A stretch of DNA of 64,000 nt, taken from Bolinopsis microptera. Taxonomy: Eukaryota; Ctenophora; Tentaculata; Lobata; Bolinopsidae. A program made the translations under genes and the position numbers. Position 1 is the stretch's first letter. Each line of letters opens with the position of its first letter. Below the pieces are notes generated by a model that did no database searches, was not told the origin of the DNA, and saw only the letters and a list, made by a program, of their open reading frames with translations. The stretch spans positions 20,612,837-20,676,836 of the forward strand of contig NC_087073.1 of NCBI RefSeq assembly GCF_026151205.1, in the 5' to 3' direction. Positions 28,293-43,200 of this stretch are shown here, one piece after another.

Positions 28293-31200
28293 GTGAGTGA
28301 TTCTATTTCCGCAGCTTGCTGTAACTGAAAGCACAGACATTTCGTTAATCTTGTTATCGTCAATCATGACTAATTAATGACTAATTAAGTCTGCATTATT
28401 CCTTGTGTAATTGTCCTGTGGAAGTTTGCAGTGTTAAATATAGAATGTATCTAGGTATGGATCAATGAGCCAGCAAGGAATATTAAATGAGTGGAACTGG
28501 TACTAAAATCATATTACTACAGAAATGATGTTGACTCGCTTGGCTAACATTTCAAGGTCCCCATTTCACGCTTCCGCCATTCAGCCAACCGAGCTACATA
28601 TTAACATATAATATCTGTTATAATCAAACCACTGCTGTTTTTAAGATACTGAATTGTGCAACTGGTTTACCGTCACGATCTTGATAAATTGTGTTAATTG
28701 CAGCCCTGCCCATGTTTCATACTCCACACGCCGCCCACCGGACCATTAAAATACTCCAGATCATATTTCATCCCCGTACCAGTGTACTACCAGCCATTTC
28801 TCGAATGTAATTTAGAGTGTATAAGTAGGCATTCAAGTACATCTACAATGTTGATATCTTGTCATTACTCGTAATCATAATGTTCATGTATTATGTATGA
28901 ATATTATTATCAATTATGGGATTATGGCGCCCGAATATATTCGCGCACACACCAGACTTATCACTCTGTATAATTTCCTGACCAGAGACCAACTATTCCT
29001 GCACAGGAATCCTCACAACAACAGCTCGACTGTAGACTATTATCTGAACAACTACAAGTTAACTGCCACTTAATTGCAGTTCTTCACCTGGTCATTAGGT
29101 GACCTCAATTATAGCAAGATAACTAACATCAGCTGATATTACTCCCTGTGTTACACCTGAATCTCTTACCCTACTGTATTTTCAGGGGTCCCGTGTCTGG
29201 TTGGGTGATAAGGAGGAGGTATGGAAGGGAGGGGTGGTCGTTTCTTATGCTCCTGGTGAGAACATCGTGGTGTCCGACCCTGAAACTGGCAAGGTAAGTT
29301 GTTTATGAACAGTTTTATATTGATAGTTTTGTATTTATGTTAATATATAATAACAAAAATTTTAAATCATAAAGCAAGAAATAAACAAAGAAGGTTTGAT
29401 ATTTTTAACTGGTGTATGTTATAAATTAGTCCATTAAAGACACTCCCCGGGCCGTTCATTCAATCAGTATTCCCAGCATAAGCTTGTTTTTATTGAAATT
29501 GTATTATTGTGACAGCCATTAAACTAAATATGGATATAACCTAAATAAACCTGCCGTCAAATATGTCAGAAATGTCTGAAACTCAGCTGTTTGTTTGACT
29601 TGTGAGCACTGATTGGTACAGTGTGTACAGAGACACGCCACCCGTAACACCACCACGTCCTCATCATAGTTGAGATGCTTGAAACTTCAGCGTAACTTAG
29701 GAATTTGCCGTGCACTATCCTGCCTGCAAGTTGCAACACGGGTTACACCGCATTTGACACTAATTTGAGTCCTAAACATGAATAAGTCGTACAGTTATTA
29801 AGCCATATTACCGTGGACACCGTCGTTATGTGAATATCTTGAAACTTAGCAGTGGAAAGGAAATTAGGGGGGCAGTTACCTGCGACACACATATAATCGT
29901 GCTTTATTGCTTTGAGGAGGAGGAGGAGGAGGATTGTAAGCGTTGGTATTGGATGATTGCACATTGTAGGACATGCAGGAGCCAGTCCAATGATAATCCT
30001 GTACATTGTGGCTCTCATTTCCGGATACATACCTGTACTCACTGTATATCTGGAGAGAGAAGTGCCCAATGTTACAATGTAACATGTAACTTACTTGTCA
30101 TAGTTACACAGGTTTAGGAGAATATTACATGTTATAGTGAGTGGCAGAAGTTAAGGAGAATTTTTCAATTTCATACTTTTTAATTTAATGTACCGAAAAA
30201 TCATCCCAAGATTGTTTGTGCCAAATTTCCTCAATTGAGAAGTCAGTTACTCTGCATCAGAACTTATCCGCGAATAAATCCTATGTAAAATAAGCAATAT
30301 CCGTGTTTTTTAGATCATAGTTTCTAAAGAAAAATCTGCATATTTTCAGAGGAATTCGGCCAAATCAATTGAATTGTCGGGCAATTATTTATTAGCCACA
30401 AGGTATTGTTTTGAAGAAAATGGCATTGTTTTAAGGAAATTTACGTTCCTTTGGTCAGTAATAATTCCAAGAAGAATCAAACTTCAAAACAATTTAGCTA
30501 CAGCATTGTAAAAGTGTACGTGTCATATTATATCCCGCATATATTATATCGGGGGGGGGGGGGGGGGGGGGGGGGGGGTGTCACGTCCGTCTATGTCCGC
30601 TTGTCTCATAGAATCCAAAAAGGACTGGACAGGACAGGACAGGACATAGGCGGACATAGGTGGACATAGGCGGACATAGGCGGACATAGACGGACTTTGG
30701 CGGACATAGACGGACATATACGGACTTTGGCTGACATTAGCGGACATTAATGGACACCTAAATTGCTAAATAAAATGTTCAATTTTTGCTGTTATATTCC
30801 CTATATTTCGTTAAATAGGTACTGTGCCTACTGTGTACCCTGTGTAATTGTTTCAAAGATATGTTGACGACACAAATAGAGATCTGGATTTAGCGACCGG
30901 ATTTAGTGACTGGATTTAGTTAAATATTGGGAATATTGGTGAGATCTTTATTCTTTAGACCTCTTATATTATTCGGACATAAAATCTGGACACAAAGATC
31001 TCTCTGATGTTTGAGTGCTGAATCGGTTCTGCTTTCGATTCGTTAGCTGGGTAAATTGATAACACCTTCAGTGATAATAATTTCATCGCAAGATTCATAA
31101 ATCTTCTTTTGCTTACTGTGCATTGTGGCTTGTGCAACCCATGGAGTTTGATCAAACAAATTAATGCAGATCATGATCATGCCGTAAAGTTTACGTTTTT

Positions 31201-34200
31201 CGTAATACGTCAGTTCAGTTAATAACTTTATCGGGTTTATCCTTCTCTTGTTGATTGCTTGATCTTGAATTACTTCACCACTTGTCCTCGCTTGCTCATT
31301 CATTTGGCAATCCCGGGATCCGTGCCCTACGGCGTTAGACTCTACGGCAGCTCCGTGCAAAACGACTACAGGATACTACAGCGTGAAAATACAGTAATCT
31401 AACTCTAAGGCGGCAACAAAGACTTTTTCTATTTTCGTAAAATAGATCTAATATTATAATTAACTAACTTTCATTCAGGAAGTCCACAAGAATAATCCAT
31501 CCACAGAAGAAAGTTTAAGAAAGAAGAAGTCGAGATGAATTTATAACAAACAGAAACTTCATTCTCTTCAGCTTTAGTGTGATTAATAAGTCGTTTGCTT
31601 TGTACAAAATTTTAGAAGTTGCGAAAAATTCTCATAATGTTTGTCTGCTAATGTCCACCAATGTCCGCTAATGTCCACCAACGTCCGTCTGTGTCCACCA
31701 ATGTCCTTCCGAGTCCGCCAATGTCCGTCCGGGTCCGCAAATGTCCGTACGAGTCCGCCAATGTCCGTCCGAGTCCGCCAATGTCCCAAAAAACACGTCC
31801 GTTGTCTCATAGAATCCAAAAAGGACAGGACATAGGCGGACATAGACGGACGTGACACCCCCCCCCTATATCCCGCATATATATGTCCCGCTTTATGCTT
31901 TCCGGACAAACAAAGACCTAATCGCGTCCATTGTAATTAATTGTAATGAATGTCATGTCATTTGTGGATACTTACCATCTGATATTTGTAGGGGTCATGA
32001 GTTAATAAGTTTAGAAATACCTTGTAGATCAACCAATGTTTAGTCAGAGTGTTCGAGGAAAGGTTAATTGGTGGGGGTATAAGTGTCTGACACTATGGGG
32101 CCTTCAGTGCTGGGTTCAAGGACAATATTCAATACAACTAAATACTTTAACATGATTATTCTTAAAATGACAAATAAACAGATCACTGCAACTGTTAAAA
32201 CTGAGAGCATGGTGTAGACTATAGACTATAGGGTGATAGATCGGACACATATGGTCTGAGTGACCAGCATATTTGCTTCTTTGAATGGTCGCTACTACAA
32301 GCAGGATCATCTGAGCTCTCAACAGTAAAAACAAATTTGTCTCATCTGAACAAAAGCCAATTCTAATGGATAGAATTAGTTCTCCAGTGTACTGAGATTT
32401 CTTCATTATTATATTGCAAATGATAGAGACAACACTAGACCGTAGTACTATTTTGCAGTTACTCGTAATCCAGTATAATACAATGTAGTATGTACTCACC
32501 ATCAACAAAGGGACTTTAGAATGTTTAGATAGTAAGTATCCTGTACCGTATTATTGTAACTTCTCTTGTTTATGTTTCTTGTCACAGATCATCTAAATGC
32601 TAATGTAGTCCCAGTTACACTTCCAGTAAAGGTTACATGTACCCAAATAAAGGTGATAGTTGATGGCAGCCCCTCCAGCCCCGCCTCCACTACTACCTGT
32701 TTGATGGCCCCTCAACTGTTTACAAACATTTCCTTTACAGATAGAGCTCGCCCCCTGCCAATCAATGATATTAGCACCAATCATTCTGTGTAATTCTGTG
32801 GTATAACACTCCCAACCACAGTACACATTGTTTATACTTTTATAAGTTAGAAACCAATTCAATTATATAATGGTGGTTAGGTATTCGTATGCAGCGAGGC
32901 ATATTAAGGGTCACTAATATTAATTTATCCTCATAATATTTAGATTATGATTCGTCCCCCGCGCCCCATATATCAGACATCTGTCCACTAAGACATATGT
33001 CCAGATCCCTGATCACGTGACCCTGACCACGTGACCTTGACCACGTCTACACAGTGGAGGGATATTGAGTAGAGTCCAGTAATACACGTCACATATTATC
33101 CTGGTGTGTATGATTATGAAATTGTAAAGCAGGCTGCCTGTAACTGTTGTGTACGTGATGTATAACAAATGTTATAATACCCACCTTTGTCTGGAGATGG
33201 TATTATCCTGAGGAGATCTGGACTCCAGAGCAGGTATAAAATTTCCCCTCTTCCGGAGTGAGAAATGTTCTAATCTGGTCAGGAGAAGTGTTCTACCAAT
33301 GTCGGACTGGAGGAGCGAGCCATTAGCGGAACAATTTCTCGCGGTGAGTTATTTTTCCAGTAAGCTGTGTCTCGTGGTGTGCCTCATTATGTTATTTTGT
33401 AATTAGTAAGGGTGTGTGGGTGTTTACTGGTTCCTCCAGTTAATTAGTAGTAAAGTAAATGAGTAATGGCTAATGACTCTGTTCAAATACATTTTTGAGA
33501 CTATGATCTTACATATTTGAAAGATGCCTGGTACCGTTCGGTTATAGATCTGCTATTAAGATGGTAAAATTGGTGGCTGTTCGGGCTGTGCTCAGCCGTG
33601 AGTTGCACGAGATCTGCAACTTTTTAATCGCTTGTATATTTGTGCCAAGTCGTATCTCTAGGTAAAGAAGTGGTTTTATTATGTCATCATGGAGACGTTA
33701 AGTACATTGGCCAGGAGAAAACACATTGTTCAATTGTTGTAAACTAATCACATGACCAAAATTAATTACGTTTATAAATCGGATATAATATGTAATTGGG
33801 ATGGGAAAAATTTAACCTGGTTATAGCCAGTCCAAATGCATTAAGAGAAACAAAGAAATGAACAAATCTTACCCTAATCCCACTCCACTGTTAGTAAAGA
33901 CACATACTATATTTCCTGAGAACCTGCTCGGTTTCAAGAGCCCTGTACGTGTTATTATCATCCATAATCGAGTTACAAAACAATAGTTCAACATAACACT
34001 ATTAGTTATGGACTTCTAATCGTGATGTGGACGGAATATTTAACTATACATTAATTGGTTTAATGCAATCCCAATCATATGACGAGGCTGTGTTTTTAAT
34101 GAAACACTCATGTTAGCCAGGATAACTCACATAAAACACACGTTGTAGCAAAACATCTGTACTCCAATTCAAGGACTGAGAGACCTGAGAGTAGCACTGG

Positions 34201-37200
34201 TAACAGTGTACGGGTGGTGACGCGAGCCTGTTATTATTAGCTATGTAATCTAGTTAGAATATATTAGTTCAGTATGAAGTGCAGGATACGTACACTATAC
34301 TTATCTCATATAGCCTGTACTTGTCTTACTTTTGATGTAAGCTGTAATTGAAGTTTAACAGAGCTCACAGATTTAGTAACGAAGCCGTATTTTCCAAACT
34401 TTACAACTGACATACCCACATACTCTTACAACGCCTGTAATATCATGTAATAACGCCTAGTTGTGGGGAGGTTGTCACTATTACACCGTTACATGAGCTA
34501 AGTGTTTACAACGTTAAATCAGAGTGATTTGTCACTGATAATGTGGCCCTATCTATCTCCCACACTTACAATACGTTACAAAACTAATCACTATACTCTA
34601 ATGTTCAATTTCCCACTTTAAAGAAGAAACCCCCAGTTTAACCAGTATTACCCCCTGCAGGAGCTACACATCGTGTTGAAGGAGGGTAAGAGCATGATGC
34701 CGCCCCTCAGGAACCCAGATATCCTGACAATGGAGAACAACCTGACTACAATGTCTTACCTCCACGAGCCTGCCGTCCTGCATTCTCTTTATCAGAGATT
34801 TACTATCAGCAATAATATCTACACTTATTGTGGTTAGTTGCTGTGGAAACTGTGTGAACTTAGTTTGAGAAAACAAGTTGATCTCACTGTGTTTTACTAT
34901 TTACTTCACAGCGCATCGTGACGTGGTCATGTGTTACCAGACTACTAGTCAGAACTACTGTAAAACTAAAACTATTTTGCGCATTTCTCATGTGGTAGTA
35001 AACTGAAAACTTTAGAACTTTTGTCCAGGACTGAATGAGTGAAGTGTGTGCAGTGTATGTTTGTGTGTGCAGTGTGTGCAGTGTATGTTTGTACTTTGTA
35101 TGTTTGTGTGTTTGTATGTTTGTGTGTGTTTGTGTATGTTTGTGTGGACTGTGAAAGTACATTTGTGCAGGTTTGTTCGTCCGATAGTGTGAGGTAATTG
35201 CAGTATCTCAATAATATGTCCGACAGCTAGGAACCTGTGATCCCTAACAAGCACCATGGTTAAGTCAGACAGCTAAGAGTCTGCCTTACTAACAAGCACT
35301 GTTAGCTATAAACCACAATAATATGTACGAGAAGTTACTCTGACCTGCCTATTAAGTTACAGCCTGTATTGGTCAGATAACCATGTGTGTTTGTTGTTGT
35401 TGTATGTACAAGTAACGAGTATAATTGTAGTATGTACAACTAACCACACTGTTCGTTAGGCTCAACCACTAATATAAGCAGGTACATCTGCTTCTACAAA
35501 GGCAGGTTGTTAGACAAACTGGGGATGGTTTGCGACGTCACAAATTATGAAGGAGTAGACGCTTTGTGCATATTTTAGGCGCGGTTTTGTGCATATTATT
35601 ATACCCATAGAGCCGTGTCTTGTTATTATACACATAGTTTTTACACATTGAATAATCCAATGTAAGGACTGTACTACAGTACACTGTACACATCAGCCAT
35701 CAGGATCAGTAGAATGAGTAAAATATTTGTAGTACACCACGTACAGGACGAACACATATTTGTAGTACAGGTAATAGGAGAAATGGTGTGGACTGTGCCC
35801 TCATGTGAATTGTGAGTAAACACCTGGAATGAGTACTCACGTATTCCGATCGTTCTCAAGTATTCCGATCGTTACTAACCGGCTTGGAAACACAACTCAG
35901 AACTTTAGGTTTACTGTGAGTATCGGGCAGAAGTAGAAAGTAGTACGAGTTGGAAAATTGGGGATTAGATCCCCAAATAAGGTTACTGTAATAATAAGAT
36001 TAAGCGCTAGGGAGATCACAAATTATTCAATTTGTTTGGATATCATTTCACTTTCGCGATGTTGGCCCAAAACGAGCGGGGAAATAATATAGCACAAGCT
36101 GTCCCGAAACTCTTTAAAAGGCATTGTGTGTTAATTTAACACCTCACAGCCCACGTACTAATTACGTACTAATTGCTGGCCTTTAAATCGGAGCTATTCT
36201 TTCAACAGTAATTCTGTCTGTTATTTTTTATACCAACCATAATGTCTTTTTTTTAACAATTTTAGATTGAAGAACGTCCATGTCATCTCAAAAATTAGGC
36301 CGTTGAAAGATGGCCTTACAATTTAGAGCCGACTTATTGTACGTAGGGTACTTAATAATATTAAGTTGGCACGAGTGACGCCAAACAATCGCAATCTATA
36401 CCTTGTTCTTAAAAGCTCTATTTTTCCGGACAAGAATATACAATTAATATTCATCTGTTTCATAAAGCTAAACATCCACTTCATTGCAATATTTCTCCAA
36501 ACGCCCCTTGTGGATGCGGGATCCTTACATCTGAGGTTCTACAATAGCATCAAAGTAAGTTGTCCCTCAGAAGACAAAATATTCGTTTATTTCAATGGGC
36601 GTCACTGAAATACCTCTTCAGATAAAAGATGGTAAACGCCGGATCTTAGTTTCTACAATTAAAGAATGTTAGAATGTAGTCCTTTTGTTGCGAGTGTTGA
36701 TTCAAGTTCCCAGAGTTTACACTCAATACTTACCCACCACCGCAGGTCTAATGAGGCATTGTGTACACTCACATGTACTGCTGTGTGTGTGTGTACTGTG
36801 TGTGTGTGTACTGTGTGTGTGTACTGTGTGTGTGTACTGTGTGTGTACTGTGACACTGTGTATGGTACACTCACTACACTTACTTTACTCTTCCTGTGTA
36901 CATTGTACATTGTACTGTGTATAAGAATTGCGCATTGTATAATGTATAAGGGCTTTTAGGGTGCTGCTTGTATTTTAGTACTAGGCTCACGTCTTATAAC
37001 ATGATTATATAGACAAAGGGATACAAATTGTAATAGATATGGTTGGCTGTTGGTATCAGTACAGGTGTTATATCACTATCTAGTATAGATATCAAGAATA
37101 GGCCGTTATTTTGAAGTGAGAGGAGTAGTACGATACAATGTGCTCATCACTTATCAGCCTACAGCACCAACTTTACTAAGTTTAAGATCGAATGACGAAT

Positions 37201-40200
37201 AACATTCATTTATTTTGTTATGTACAGTGAAGATTCACACCCAATCCTCCAGACTGGCTCGTCACACTCATCACTTACTGTCTGTTTTCACGAATCTAAG
37301 CATTAACCATGTCTGACGGAATTAATGACTTCACACAATAACATGATTTAACACCACTAACAATTCTCTCTCTCTCTCCAGGAATTGTGCTGGTAGCAGT
37401 TAACCCTTACTGCGATGTGCAACTTTACGGTAACGAGATGATATGGGCCTACAAGGGCCAACAGATCGGGCAGCTAGATCCTCATATCTACGCTATCAGT
37501 GAGGACGCATACAGTGAGATGAAAACGTTAGTTTTATTTTAGATTTATCAGTATTGCGTGGACTGTCCTCAAAAGTTCATGTTTTCATTAATGATTTTGT
37601 TATCTATTGGAAACTTTTATTGCTATTCGGAAATCCTGTGATTTTCACAAAATTTAAATTTGTGAAACATCTCGAGCAAGCCAAAGTGTGACACGATACG
37701 CAACATTTTCACTGTGAACTGTTTCTACTTTCTAGCATATCCGGAAAATCTGTTATTTGAGTCTGACATCCTGACACAATTAACCGCGGGTTGGACTGAT
37801 GTCCAACTCTCCTGGGAATATCACTTACATATCAGTTACACACGCCGCTCTGTCTGAGTGTCTGATGTCTGAAAATCCCTTCCTCCTCCTCTGCTTTACT
37901 TTTATGGGATAATCCAGGACTGATTTACCTGAAATTAACCTAATACTGATTCAAACAATTACGTGGAGGCTAATTAAACCCGGCCAGTGTACGAGAGTTC
38001 CGCCCTACAAATTTTAGTTCTACATATAATTAACCTCGTTAGTCGCCGCGAGCCTACTTAGTCCGCAAATGGGTAAATACACACAGTTAAGTGTATTTAC
38101 CATCCTCCTTTCAGAGATACGTTGAGACCAAAATTGGCTGAGAAGCGTGTGTATGCTAAGCTTTCATAGGCTACATGTGGAAAACTTGCGGTTATTGGGG
38201 AAATGAACAAAGTTCGAACAATTTCCGAGAAAACTGGTAGAGCAATGAAATCGTGATGAATATGGAAATGTAGCGTATCTTGTAATGGTAACCTGCAGAG
38301 TGCAGAGGATCCTGCAAAATACTGATAACGAATATAGAGTCATCGAATACTCCGTTCCTGATAGCGTAAAGGACAAACCAGTAGAATATCCAATCTAGCA
38401 TGTTAAAAGAACACAATTTCTAGAAAAATATTATCTCAACATATAACCCCACTGAACTGATTTAATAATTAAATAATTACCCACTAATTAAATAATTACC
38501 CACTAATTACAGGATGGGACGGAACCAGAGTATTATAGTGTCCGGAGAGAGTGGAGCAGGTAAAACTGTGAGTGCTAAGTACGCAATGAGATACTTTGCT
38601 ACAGTGGCTGGTAACGAGAAGGAGACTGCTATTGAAAGGAGGATATTATCTACTAATCCTATTATGGAGGTTACAACTTTGTTTTTATTAATTTACCAAC
38701 TATCAAGATCGATCGTTACTTTTGGTCGTATAATATGTGATTGTCTAAGATAATCACAAATCTCTGAATATCTAATCTTCATATTCGACAAAGTTTTTCT
38801 TTTTATCATTTTTTCAAGGAGGATCTAACACTGGCTCCCACCAATAAATCAAATCATCCCACATGGCCACATTCAGAAAGTTTAAAATTTCCTCCAAGTA
38901 CCTTTTTTGGTGCCCCTTACAACATCTGGCCGTAACATCTAATATTGCATGTTAACCTGCAACTATTTGCAAGAATGAAGCAATCATTTTATGGGTTTCG
39001 GACGGTTCTTGATTAGTTCTAAAGTTCTAATATCGTCACCTACAAATAGAAAGGGCCTATGTCGACATAGGCCCCTTTAAAAAGATATACCAGCGCGAAT
39101 ATCTGTGGAACCATACCTACCATATCCCAAAATATTAAGTCGATTGGGTGAAAATTCAAAATCTCGACTTTTTAAAGTAGGGCCTATATTAACATGGACC
39201 TTTTTCAATAAACTGAGCGGCTACTAATTTAGATAGATTAAAAAGGCACATGTCGACATATGCCCTTATAAATTGTTGAAACGTGATGTTCTTAAAACGT
39301 AGAAAGGGCCTAAGTCAACATATGCCCTTTTAAATAGGTCAAAACCCTGCTTTGTAATAGCAGAGTTAGGGCCTATGTAAAGAAACCTAGCCAGTGAAAG
39401 TGCCAGTCAACCGACCGAACTTTGCACTAACCAATTAAAGCGACATTAAAAACTGTTTGAAACATGTGATCCGGTATTATTTCAGTGATATCGACACGCT
39501 GTAATTATTTCGCGCAATAATTAAGTTCCAGAAGGCCATGGAAGAGTCTTAAGCCGCGCGACACGTTATCATCCATTTCATTTTATGCACGTAATTGTTG
39601 AGTTGTTGTTTTGTGATACGTTATGCGATTTCTGTTGCAACTTGAATCTATTATTATACCAACCCGATTTCTCTGCTTGTTCAGTTTAAATCGCCAGGTG
39701 AACGTGATTGAACACGTGAGTTTTGTCCGTCGTATTATAGCAATCTGTAATAATTGTAATCCTGTGATAAGAATTTTGGCTCTGATCAAGTATAACTTAA
39801 CTGCCTACGCCGGGACAGGGACAGCGAAACGTCAAAGAGGTGCAACTGAAGATGTGCCCGACAATTATTTATCTAGGTCGTTTTGTTTAATTTCTAACGT
39901 AAAATAAGAACATCACAAAATACAACCTTTTTAATTGCCTCCCTTAGACCGAATAGTCATGTCATCAGCAAAACGGAATACCTAGTCTGAATCAATATAT
40001 TGCTAGTAAATAACCCGTATTTTGTGTCATATTATAGCGAAATGTTTAATCCTTAATTCCTTTCTGTTGTGAATTTCTGTTCTGAACCAGAATAAATTAC
40101 CTGTCATGACAGTGTATATACTAAAGCAGTTATTCAATCACGTATCGTGATACAACTGTCCAGTATCCGCTCTGATCCAGAATAACTTACCTGTCATGAC

Positions 40201-43200
40201 AGTCTATAACAGTTATTCAATCACGCGCTACGATTAAATGAGCTTTCGGTTTCATTTTGTGCAGGGTATAAACTTCTGTCTCAACGTATTATACTGTTAA
40301 CTGTTAGCTGTGCTCTCTGTGGGGCATGAAATATCGATTTTGTTCTAACGCCACTTTACCTTTCGATGTAGATTCAAAAGCGGCTGCACATTGTCACATT
40401 GCTGGTTTATTGACTAACATTTCTTAGCTTGGTACTTTCTTTTAGTATATTTTCTCAGTATAATTTTTGAAATAACGAGATGTGTGTTATAAGGAAATAA
40501 TACATGCAATACTAAATACATTACCATCCATTTAGCTAGATGACTCATTCTGTAAAGCTTCGAAAGAGGAAGGGCCGGGGCGGTACGTTATCAGTAGAGG
40601 TTAGTTTTTCACGACTTGTATAATAATAATTATATAACTAGAATCATAGTAGTTGCATAGTTCTATTTAATAATTATTTTATTACTGCACCTGCAGCTAT
40701 GAGGTAGATAGAGGTAATAAGAGAGAGGTCAGCTTTTTAACGTTAGGCAGATCGTCAGATCGTCAGATCGTCTTTATCTCAGTATTGATATTTCCCAGGA
40801 TACAATGTGGTGTCCTGGGTTGCAGGTTCTTGCAAACCCCTTTCAAGACAAGTTATACTACAAGGCTACCATTGTAAAAAGAGTGAGGGTAAGCTGCTTT
40901 ACTTTTATAATTATTGCAAACATATCAATTTTTGCTAGTTTTGAGATTCTTTTTTAGGATCAGCGAGCCTAACTTAGACTAGTTGGCACAGATTGTTTAA
41001 AATCATAAACATTTCTCACTAATTTCAGGAAGGCGTCTTCAGTCTACAGTTCGAGTCTGAAAATAAGTCCCGCAATGTTTCTGCGAAATTCATGAAGCTT
41101 CTTATACTTGGAGTGGGTAAGTGTAAATTTAAAATGACACTAATACATTTTATGCCCCGTCTGATGTTGAATATGTGGTAAAATAACTAGTATAGCGGTA
41201 TACCGTCACCTCTTCCACATGTAACTGTTAATTATTACTTTGACGCAATGATTCAGATTAGACTCAGATAGCTGTTAGTAATGGTATACTCAATACTTAT
41301 CATGATATGAAGTCTAATCTGAATTAAACTGTCAAATTTTTATGTTATACATTGAATTTATCGAATAATTCCTTCAGACGATGCAGAGGAAACTGTCGTA
41401 GCAGCTGGATCTGAGGACACTGTCGTAGCAGCTGGATCTGAGGACACTGTCGTAGCAGCTGGATCTGAGGACACTGTCGTAGCAGCTGGATCTGAGGACA
41501 CTGTCGTAGCAGCTGGATCTGAGGACACTGTCGTAGCAGCTGGATCTGAGGACATGGTCGTAGCAGCTGTATCTGAGGACACTGTCGTAGCAGCTGGATC
41601 TGAGGACACTGTCGTAGCAGCTGGATCTGAGGACACTGTCGTAGCAGCTGGATCTGAGGACACTGTCGTAGCAGCTGGATCTGAGGACATGGTCGTAGCC
41701 GCTGGATCTGAGGACATGGTCGTAGCAGCTGGATCTGAGGACATGGTCGTAGCAGCTGGATCTGAGGACACTGTCGTAGCAGCTGGATCTGAGGACACTG
41801 TCGTAGCAGCTGGATCTGAGGACATGGTCGTAGCAGCTGGATCTGAGGACACTGTCGTAGCAGCTGGATCTGAGGACATGGTCGTAGCAGCTGGATCTGA
41901 GGACACTGTCGTAGCAGCTGGATCTGAGGACACTGTCGTAGCAGCTGGATCTGAGGACATGGTCGTAGCAGCTGGATCTGAGGACACTGTCGTAGCAGCT
42001 GGATCTGAGGACATGGTCGTAGCAGCTGGATCTGAGGACATGGTCGTAGCAGCTGGATCTGAGGACACTGTCGTAGCAGCTGGATCTGAGGACATGGTCG
42101 TAGCAGCTGGATCTGAGGACACTGTCGTAGCAGCTGGATCTGAGGACATGGTCGTAGCAGCTGGATCTGAGGACATGGTCGTAGCAGCTGGATCTGAGGA
42201 CACTGTCGTAGCAGCTGGATCTGAGGACATGGTCGTAGCAGCTGGATCTGAGGACACTGTCGTAGCAGCTGGATCTGAGGACATGGTCGTAGCAGCTGGA
42301 TCTGAGGACATGGTCGTAGCAGCTGGATCTGAGGACATGGTCGTAGCAGCTGGATCTGAGGACACTGACTCGGCTATGTATAAACTCCTATACAAATCGA
42401 AAATGTTGATGAAAGCACAGCTGATATCAAGAAAGCAGGGAGAGCCTGTACATGGACATCCACTAAAAAAGGGCCATGGAAAGTTTTTGATCAAACTAGT
42501 TCACCTAAGAGAAGCATTTAAAAGCTGGACTGCGTATGATGAGGACAAACATGTATCAGGGAGTTATATTGCATGGCCAATGAATAGTGCTGTTAAAATA
42601 GCAAATTGGGGGCAAAGACCGCCTAAGGTAACTAATACGGATAGACAAGACACTCGAAACTATGATGTTGAGGTGAATGTGTTTTGGAGCGAGTTGCAGA
42701 TCGCACGAGGCAGAGTTGAAAATGAAATCCGAAACTCTGAGTTCTACACTAACGTTTTTATCTCGCATATATACCCAGAAAACGTGGACATGAAAACATA
42801 GAGCAGCTTCAATGTTTAAAAGTGGACAACACAATTTCATGGCCATCGAAAGAACTTGAACTAAGAATGGATGGGATACCACGGAAATCACGAAAGAGAA
42901 AAAGTGATTCAGTGAAGATGAAGCGTGACGCTAATCGGCAAAAGAAACGAATGAAAATGAAAAGCAAAGAAATAAAAACATGCAGTTGTGTAGCCAAATG
43001 TTATGAAAAGATAGATCAAGAGTTACAAATACGCCTCAGGGAATATCATTATGAACTATCAGAGAATACAGCAGCCGGCGATAACTTCTTATCGAAATAT
43101 ATAAGTAGAAGAACAAAGAAGTTGCATAGAATAGCAGCTGGTGACAAGCGGAAGTTCACCTTGATATATAAACTCCCAACAACATCTGAACTTCCAACAA

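Larger units (their letters stand above)
29294..34660 (+). other. MYO5 intron 2
   Basis: 5.4 kb. Holds the foldback element (30,551-31,866), a GAG trinucleotide run near 29,917 and the candidate alternative promoter (33,235). Nothing else recognised. Confidence 0.7.

Noticed and set aside
41358-42494. - strand frame of Ser/Asp/Pro/Thr repeats (SSDPAATTV)
   Set aside because: Reverse-complement shadow of the coding minisatellite; the + strand frame continues into conserved transposase sequence.
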